Source of the DNA: Prevotella sp. tf2-5
GTDB taxonomy: Bacteria > Bacteroidota > Bacteroidia > Bacteroidales > Bacteroidaceae
Assembly: GCF_900115435.1 (NCBI RefSeq)
Contig: NZ_FOWK01000006.1
Coordinates: forward strand, 1 to 64,000
Direction of reading: 5' to 3'
Length of the DNA: 64,000 bases
A program made the position numbers and the translations under genes. Under the pieces are notes generated by a model. The model was given only the letters and a program-made list of their open reading frames with translations, was not told the origin of the DNA and ran no database searches. This document shows positions 58,274 to 64,000 of this stretch, piece by piece (position 1 is the stretch's first letter; the number at the start of each line of letters is the position of its first letter).

Positions 58274-58986
58274 TCAGTATCGGGCTCAAGATTATCAATG
58301 TCAAGGATACGAAGCTCAAGGGCACGAACGACCAGACGGGTGGCGTTGACACTCTCCCCACCAGGAAACAGTTTGCGTACCAGCTCGTTCTGTCTTTTCT
58401 CCAAGCTCTTCACTCCAAAGGGCATACCACGAAGATTAGTTATCTGCTCCTTGGTATAGCCAAGGGCAAGATGACGAAGGAAACGCTCGTCATACTCGTC
58501 GATCTCATAGTTAACCAACGCCTCCTGGCGTACCAGCTGTGAGGATACGACATACTTAAATCGCTCCACTATTTTCTGGAGGATAGGCTCATTGAACACC
58601 AGTTGTTTTCCTTCCATCACCGCACGGACATCGGCACGGGTGAGTAACTCACCACTCTTCAGGATGATACCATCGGCACCAGCGTCAAGGACATCCACCC
58701 ATAGTTTCTCATTCAGTATCTCACCAGTGAAGATCAGTACTTTCACCTGCGGATACTGTTCCTTGGTATGCCGGCAGATCTCCACACCCACAGTGGTGGA
58801 CCCGCCAAGTCCAAGATCAAGTAACACGAGGTCCGGCTGTTGTTTCTTGATCAACCGCCAGTATTCCACCTCATTAGTTGCTGTACCTATCACCTCCGCC
58901 TCTGGAATCTCATGACGGACAATACCCTCCGTGCCTTTGAGTTCGAGGGGCACATCCTCAACGATCATCAACTTAAAGTTTTCCAT
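58270..58986 (-). CDS. Response regulator with LuxR-like output domain
   Basis: The 238-aa protein has an N-terminal receiver domain (MIVEDVPLE, phosphoacceptor Asp57 in LVLLDLGLGG, LIFTGE, LKSG). A C-terminal helix-turn-helix of the LuxR type common in Bacteroidetes follows (HLALGYTKEQITNLRGMPFGVKSLEKRQNELVRKLF). It overlaps the kinase gene upstream by 14 bp and the membrane protein downstream by 4 bp. Targets are unknown. Confidence 0.87.
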   Translation of the reverse strand: MENFKLMIVEDVPLELKGTEGIVRHEIPEAEVIGTATNEVEYWRLIKKQQPDLVLLDLGLGGSTTVGVEICRHTKEQYPQVKVLIFTGEILNEKLWVDVLDAGADGIILKSGELLTRADVRAVMEGKQLVFNEPILQKIVERFKYVVSSQLVRQEALVNYEIDEYDERFLRHLALGYTKEQITNLRGMPFGVKSLEKRQNELVRKLFPGGESVNATRLVVRALELRILDIDNLEPDTE

Positions 58987-60532
58987 ATCTTGGTAGTGTT
59001 ATTTGAATCCATGTTATTCCTTCTGCCACTTTCGCCCAGATACCACAACCACGACGGTTGGTCGCCTCCCCATGGTCACGCACGATCTGACGACAGAGCA
59101 GATACGGTATGGTATTCATCTGGGGAGAGAAAAGATTGGCAGCTTCTTCTTCCGTTATCTGCAAGTCGGCACGGCGAATGGTATATAGCAGGTATTGCTG
59201 ATCCTTCACCTCCACAGTCACATCGCCTTTCAGCAGTTCAAAAAGGTAGCGCAGCATGTGCTCATCGCCTAAGACCTCCTGTCCGTAAAGTTCCACTTTC
59301 TTCAGATGCAATTTCACCTGCTCTGTCTGACGGAGAGCCTGTTCGCTCAATAGCCCGTAGAGTTCCCGATAATAGGATGCCACCTCCAGCATCGACTGTG
59401 TTTCACCTTTGTCTGCCAGTTGACGGATACGACTGGGATAATACATCGTCTCGTGTTTGAGTGTCGACAGGCAATTATCCAGGACGGCATTCGACACATG
59501 CAGGTTGCTGTCTTCTAACTCTGCCCTACGCAACTCATCTTCCGCCATCTCCAGATTGGTTTGTTGCAGTCGTTCCTTGCGGAAGCGGTTATACAGACGA
59601 TGTCTGTAGTAAAGCATGTAATAGGCAGGTATCATCAGCATAAGAATCAGAATCAGCAAGATGATGGCGATACGCTTATTCGACTGTGACTGCTGCATCA
59701 TACGGCAATAGTCCGCCAACGTGTTATCCGCAGAGAGTTCTTTGAAGAGCTGGGTATAAACTTTATTATTATAAGCGTATAATTCCCATTCATGGAGGGC
59801 AAGAGCCGCCACTGCACTCTCATTACGGATATCAAGGATAATCTGATAGTTCGTGCTCACACTGTCGTACAACCATTGTATCTCTGGTGCCACCAAGGAA
59901 GCATTACCCTGACGTTGCATCAACAAGCTGCCTTTAGGATGCTGTGACAGATAGTGGGCATTCAGATATTTACGACAAGAGTCGGCAAACTCCAATGTTC
60001 TCGCATAAGTGCCATTGATATTTGAGAAATAGGCAGAATCGGCAAAGATATGAGCCTGGTCGATATCACTGTTAGCTGTCTGCCGTTGACTATAGGCAGG
60101 AAGAGTACCAGATGTCAGCAGGAGTATGCCAACAACCAATAGTCTCATGATTCCTTTGGGCAGACGGAAAAAGAAACGGCTCCCCTTACCCTCCTCACTC
60201 TCTGCAGAGAGGTGGCACACCTGGAATATCTGACTGATCTTACGATATTTCTCAATAATGCCCTTACAGTTCATCAGTCCAAAACCATGTCCGCCCTTCA
60301 CCTGGTGATTGAACACCTGTGCCAGTTCTGTCTCTGGAATACCTTTTCCTGTATCCTTAACTGAGAGTTCCACATAATCAGCGGTCTCCACAGCAGAGAC
60401 ACAGACCTCCCCACCCCGCTCCGTAAACTTACGGGCATTATCGGCAAGGGTGTTGAGCATGAAGAGTGTCAGCACACGGTCTGCTTTTACCACAGTCTCC
60501 GTGGGCTCCACTTGCAGTGTTATTCCCTTCAT
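58973..60532 (-). CDS. DUF5112/DUF5113-type sensor histidine kinase, 5'-truncated
   Basis: From the ATG at 60532 the 519-aa product begins inside an HATPase domain (LNTLADNARKFTERGGEV, VKDTGKGIPETE, GHGFGLMNC). A membrane segment follows (IMRLLVVGILLLTSG), then an extracellular helical region, a second membrane helix (RIAIILLILILMLMIPAYY) and a degenerate kinase part with TLKHETMYYPSRI and DHGEATNRRGCGIW. Related Bacteroidetes kinases have a sensor, membrane helix and phosphoacceptor region before the first HATPase. Those are absent, and only 12 bp separate this start from the divergent LacI-type gene. The gene is therefore probably a truncated remnant. Whether it is expressed is unclear. Confidence 0.75.
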   Translation of the reverse strand: MKGITLQVEPTETVVKADRVLTLFMLNTLADNARKFTERGGEVCVSAVETADYVELSVKDTGKGIPETELAQVFNHQVKGGHGFGLMNCKGIIEKYRKISQIFQVCHLSAESEEGKGSRFFFRLPKGIMRLLVVGILLLTSGTLPAYSQRQTANSDIDQAHIFADSAYFSNINGTYARTLEFADSCRKYLNAHYLSQHPKGSLLMQRQGNASLVAPEIQWLYDSVSTNYQIILDIRNESAVAALALHEWELYAYNNKVYTQLFKELSADNTLADYCRMMQQSQSNKRIAIILLILILMLMIPAYYMLYYRHRLYNRFRKERLQQTNLEMAEDELRRAELEDSNLHVSNAVLDNCLSTLKHETMYYPSRIRQLADKGETQSMLEVASYYRELYGLLSEQALRQTEQVKLHLKKVELYGQEVLGDEHMLRYLFELLKGDVTVEVKDQQYLLYTIRRADLQITEEEAANLFSPQMNTIPYLLCRQIVRDHGEATNRRGCGIWAKVAEGITWIQITLPRYGKL

Positions 60533-60544
60533 TTGAAATGAACA

Positions 60545-61615
60545 ATGGATACAGGTAAAATCAGGATCAAGGATATTGCCGAAAGAGCTGGTGTGAGTGT
60601 GGGCACGGTAGACCGTGTACTGCATAAACGCCCTAACGTATCGAAAAGTGCTTTGGAAAAGGTAGAGAAGGCGCTGAAGGAAATGGACTACAAGCCAAAC
60701 ATGTATGCCTCCGCCCTAGCTTATAACAAATCGTATACATTCTATTGCATCATCCCCAAGCACGAGTCGGAGGCTTATTGGGAAGAGGTGGAAGAAGGTG
60801 TCCTTGATGCCTGTGACCGTCGTAGCGACTTCCGTATTAGTCAGAAGATGATGTATTACAACCGTTTCTCGACGGAGACATTCACAAAAGTCACCAACGA
60901 GTGTCTGAAGCAGAAGCCCCATGGTGTGATTATCGTCCCCTCTAAACTGGATGTCACTCGTAAATTCACGGATCAATTGCACGAACAAGGGATTCCCTTT
61001 GTCCTGCTTGACTCATACATGCCAGATCTTAAGCCATTGTCGTTCTATGGTCAAGACTCTTTTTCCAGTGGCTACTTTGCCGCCCGGATGCTGATGATGC
61101 TGGCTCCTCATGAGAAAGAGATCATGCTGATGAAACAGATGCGCAACGGCAATGTGGCATCGAAGCAGCAGGAGAATCGTGAGACGGGGTTCCGCCATTA
61201 TATGCACGACCATTATCCTGATGTGACTATTAACGAGGTGAATCTCTCTTTGGACGAGAAACGCGAGAATTATGATGCCATTCTCGATGAGTTTTTCACC
61301 AAGCACCCACATACCCACCATTGTATCACCTTCAATTCAAAAGCGCATCTGGTAGGCGAGTATCTGTTACGCTCCAACCGTCGTAACATTCAGATTATGG
61401 GCTACGACATGGTGCCGAAGAATGCGGAATGTGTACGTCAAGGCAGTATTTCCTTCCTCATCGCACAGCATGGATATATGCAGGGTTACTCCTGTATCGA
61501 GACACTCTTCAATGCGATTGTACTGAAAAAAGAGGTTGAGCCCATCAATTACATGCCTATCGAGTTATTAACGAAGGAGAACATTGACTTCTACCGCCGT
61601 AAGAATATCGGATAA
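60545..61615 (+). CDS. LacI-family transcriptional regulator (hexuronate genes)
   Basis: The 356-aa protein has the LacI helix-turn-helix (IRIKDIAERAGVSVGTVDRVLHKR, then ALEKVEKALKEMDYKPN) and a periplasmic-binding-protein-like effector domain. It precedes uxaA by 26 bp in the same direction, so it likely controls hexuronate catabolism with a sugar acid as effector. Its start is 12 bp from the divergent truncated kinase gene, so little space for a promoter remains, and transcription may start inside the former kinase gene. Confidence 0.87.
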   Translation: MDTGKIRIKDIAERAGVSVGTVDRVLHKRPNVSKSALEKVEKALKEMDYKPNMYASALAYNKSYTFYCIIPKHESEAYWEEVEEGVLDACDRRSDFRISQKMMYYNRFSTETFTKVTNECLKQKPHGVIIVPSKLDVTRKFTDQLHEQGIPFVLLDSYMPDLKPLSFYGQDSFSSGYFAARMLMMLAPHEKEIMLMKQMRNGNVASKQQENRETGFRHYMHDHYPDVTINEVNLSLDEKRENYDAILDEFFTKHPHTHHCITFNSKAHLVGEYLLRSNRRNIQIMGYDMVPKNAECVRQGSISFLIAQHGYMQGYSCIETLFNAIVLKKEVEPINYMPIELLTKENIDFYRRKNIG

Positions 61616-61641
61616 ACTACTTAAACAAATACAATATAATT

Positions 61642-63138
61642 ATGGAACAAGCTACATTTTTAAAAATCAATCCCGCCGACTCCGTCGTGGTTTGTCTGCA
61701 ACCCAAGAAGAAGGGTGAAATCATCGAGATTGACGGCAAACAAATCACCGTGAATCAAGATACTCCTGCTGGTCACAAAGTTCTTATTAAAGAAGTGAAA
61801 GAGGGAGAGAATATTATCAAATACGGTTATCCAATCGGTCATGCTCGTCAAGACATGAAAGCTGGAGATTGGGTAAACGAGAATAACCTCAAGACCAACC
61901 TCAGCGGAACACTTGAATACACATACAACCCTGTTAACGAGCCTCTTAGAATCAAAGACGAGAAGCGAACCTTTAAGGGATATATTCGGAAGAACGGGGA
62001 TGTGGGTGTTCGTAATGAGATATGGATTGTGCCCACCGTAGGATGCGTCAACGGCATCGCAGAACAATTGAGTCACCGTCTGATGATGGAGACTAAGGGT
62101 GAAGGTGTCGACGCCATCTGGACATGGCATCACAACTATGGTTGTTCACAGCTTTCTGATGACCATGAGAATACGCGAAAGGTACTGCGAGACATCTGTC
62201 TGCATCCCAATGCCGGTGGCGTATTAGTGTTAAGTCTTGGATGTGAGAACAACCAGCCTGAAGATTTTATGGCGATGTTGGGCGACTATGACAAAGACCG
62301 TATCAAACTGCTCGTTACCCAACGAGTGGAGGGTGACGAGATAGAGGCTGGTATGGAAATACTGCGTGACCTCTATGGTATTGCCAAGCAGGACAAGCGA
62401 GTGGATGTCCCTGTTTCGAAATTAAGAGTCGGTCTGAAATGTGGTGGCTCTGATGGATTCAGTGGCATCACAGCCAACCCGTTGGTGGGTGAGTTCAGCG
62501 ACTGGTTGGTGGCACAAGGCGGAACCAGTGTATTGACTGAGGTACCTGAGATGTTTGGTGCCGAGACGATTCTCATGAACCGTTGTACGACACCAGAGCT
62601 TTTCAGCCAGACAGTCTCGATGATCAACAATTTCAAGAACTATTTCCTCTCACACGGCGAGCCCGTTGGTGAGAACCCCAGCCCTGGAAACAAAGCTGGT
62701 GGCATCTCAACTCTTGAGGACAAGGCTTTAGGCTGTACTCAGAAATGCGGTAAGGCTCCTGTCAGTGGTGTCATGGAATATGGCGACCGTTTGAAGAATC
62801 CCGGACTCAATCTACTATCTGCTCCTGGCAATGACCTCGTAGCGTCTACGGCTCTCGCCTCTTGTGGTTGCCATATCGTACTTTTCACCACTGGACGTGG
62901 AACACCATTCGGTACTTTTGTGCCCACAATGAAGATAGCGACCAACCCTACCCTCGCCAAGAACAAACCCCATTGGGTAGACTTCTCCGCAGGACAGTTG
63001 GTTGAGGGACGAACCATGACAGAACTCGTTCCGGAATTCATCGATAAAGTTCTTGCTGTAGCCTCTGGAGAACAGGCTCGCAATGAAGCTAACGGCTATC
63101 GTGAGATTTCTATCTTCAAGAATGGCGTTACTTTGTAG
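61642..63138 (+). CDS. uxaA: Altronate dehydratase
   Basis: The 498-aa protein has the small N-terminal SAF-type domain (about 1-95) and the large UxaA domain with GYIRKNGDVGVRNEIWIVPTVG, HNYGCSQLSDDHENTR, KCGGSDGFSGITANP and CTQKCGKAPV, whose cysteines may bind the iron centre. It dehydrates D-altronate to 2-keto-3-deoxygluconate in galacturonate catabolism, linking to the pectin theme of the first 20 kb. uxaB, uxaC and KDG genes are not in the window. Confidence 0.94.
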   Translation: MEQATFLKINPADSVVVCLQPKKKGEIIEIDGKQITVNQDTPAGHKVLIKEVKEGENIIKYGYPIGHARQDMKAGDWVNENNLKTNLSGTLEYTYNPVNEPLRIKDEKRTFKGYIRKNGDVGVRNEIWIVPTVGCVNGIAEQLSHRLMMETKGEGVDAIWTWHHNYGCSQLSDDHENTRKVLRDICLHPNAGGVLVLSLGCENNQPEDFMAMLGDYDKDRIKLLVTQRVEGDEIEAGMEILRDLYGIAKQDKRVDVPVSKLRVGLKCGGSDGFSGITANPLVGEFSDWLVAQGGTSVLTEVPEMFGAETILMNRCTTPELFSQTVSMINNFKNYFLSHGEPVGENPSPGNKAGGISTLEDKALGCTQKCGKAPVSGVMEYGDRLKNPGLNLLSAPGNDLVASTALASCGCHIVLFTTGRGTPFGTFVPTMKIATNPTLAKNKPHWVDFSAGQLVEGRTMTELVPEFIDKVLAVASGEQARNEANGYREISIFKNGVTL

Positions 63139-63156
63139 AATTGAAAGATTAAAAAA

Positions 63157-64000
63157 TTGAAGAAAGGTCTGATCGCATTATCACCGCTTCTGGTGTTTAT
63201 AGTACTTTATTTAGTCACGAGCATCATCGCTCGTGACTTTTATAAAGTACCCATCACCGTTGCCTTCATGGTAGCGAGCATCTATGCTGTCGTTATCTCT
63301 GGAGGCATCCCCATCAGAAAGCGCATCGATATCTACAGTCGTGGAGCAGGTACGTCACAGATGATGCTGATGATCTGGATATTCATCCTTGCCGGTGCTT
63401 TCGCAAACACTGCGAAAACGATGGGGTCTATTGATGCCACCGTTAACCTCACCCTCACATTATTACCTGCCAACATGTTACTTGCCGGTCTGTTCATCGC
63501 CGCCTGCTTTATCTCTATATCCATTGGTACGAGTGTGGGGACCATCGTGGCACTTACACCCATCGCGGCAGGTATCGCCAATCATTTGGGGGAGGATTTA
63601 CCGATGATAGTGGCAATTGTTGTAGGAGGCTCCTTCTTTGGCGACAATCTCTCGTTTATCTCAGATACAACGATTGTGGCAACATCCACACAAGAGTGCC
63701 GACTGAGCGATAAATTCCGTGTCAACTCCTATATCGTAATGCCTGTAGCAATCGTCATGTTGCTGATATATCTGTTTATGGGTATTCACACCCCTATGCA
63801 GCAACCAACGGGCAACGTGGAATTCTGGAAAGTATTGCCATACCTAGCGGTACTTGTTACTGCGATTTTCGGTATGAATGTAATGGCAGTCATTGCACTC
63901 GGACTATTACTCTCTGGTATTATCGGACTCTGTTATGACGCCTTCGACATCTACGGATGGATGAAGGCGATGGGTGACGGCATTCTGAACATGGGTGAGC
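63157..64000 (+). CDS. NhaC-type Na+/H+ antiporter family protein, 3' end outside window
   Basis: An open frame begins at a TTG at 63157 (KKGLIALSPLLVFIVLYLV) and runs to the window edge, giving 281 codons. No ATG lies before 63267, so the TTG start or another upstream near-cognate is tentative. Membrane helices and GTSVGTIVALTPIAAGIA, GGSFFGDNLSFISDTTIVATS match the NhaC/ArsB-superfamily antiporter core. It follows uxaA by 18 bp and may balance sodium during sodium-coupled sugar acid uptake or itself carry an organic acid. Confidence 0.82.
   Translation, partial: MKKGLIALSPLLVFIVLYLVTSIIARDFYKVPITVAFMVASIYAVVISGGIPIRKRIDIYSRGAGTSQMMLMIWIFILAGAFANTAKTMGSIDATVNLTLTLLPANMLLAGLFIAACFISISIGTSVGTIVALTPIAAGIANHLGEDLPMIVAIVVGGSFFGDNLSFISDTTIVATSTQECRLSDKFRVNSYIVMPVAIVMLLIYLFMGIHTPMQQPTGNVEFWKVLPYLAVLVTAIFGMNVMAVIALGLLLSGIIGLCYDAFDIYGWMKAMGDGILNMGE

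Overview
The window comes from a plant-fibre-degrading member of the Bacteroidales, most likely Prevotella or a close relative. Several things point there. Promoters have the TAnnTTTG (-7) / TTTG (-33) form and genes lack Shine-Dalgarno sites. There is a soluble serine palmitoyltransferase. DUF4251, YARHG, DUF5112/5113-type and beta-helix surface proteins are present, and secreted enzymes end in a short G-[QK]-[RK]-[VL]...NGKK-type tail.

Layout. (1) 1-15.1 kb: the start of a beta-helix surface protein (minus strand), then a tightly packed plus-strand operon. It encodes a secreted pectate lyase, a split transketolase, an FGGY kinase, a fucose-isomerase-like enzyme, a DapA-family aldolase, a sodium/solute symporter, an iron alcohol dehydrogenase, a PdxA homologue and a DUF1537 acid-sugar kinase. 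(2) 15.1-24.4 kb, minus strand: a pectinesterase/pectate-lyase fusion, a secreted protein, and an L-rhamnose operon with an arabinose-isomerase-like protein where RhaA is expected. (3) 24.5-51.8 kb: mostly household genes. These include a YARHG protein, a peroxide-responsive gpx/ohrR pair, serine palmitoyltransferase and a lipid kinase, malic enzyme, cobalamin nucleotide-loop genes (cbiB, cobU-cobT-cobS), a CotH protein, two GH5 glycanases, serC-serA, a DbpA-type helicase, pepD and three tRNAs. (4) 51.8-56.4 kb: an accessory island. It holds 1.9 kb of gene-free DNA built from nested inverted short-tandem-repeat cassettes around AT palindromes, a muramidase-like P5 protein, a MATE exporter with a fused ATPase-like domain, and a DUF2442 gene whose end is made of a long palindrome. 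Four related palindromic elements separate these modules. (5) 56.4-64 kb: a DUF3089 lipoprotein, a 5'-truncated two-component kinase with its regulator, and a LacI regulator, altronate dehydratase and NhaC-type antiporter for hexuronate use.

How it fits together. The theme of the first 24 kb and the last 3.5 kb is pectin: de-esterification and lyase cleavage outside the cell, then rhamnose, hexuronate and, by inference, rare rhamnogalacturonan-II sugars inside. The aldolase, alcohol dehydrogenase, DUF1537 kinase and PdxA set could convert the RG-II sugar Dha to pyruvate and, through D-threonate, to DHAP. The isomerase, non-glycerol FGGY kinase and split transketolase match the logic of the known D-apiose route. 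Both are hypotheses from gene content and residues. The second major unexplained signal is the mirrored repeat region at 52.0-53.5 kb.
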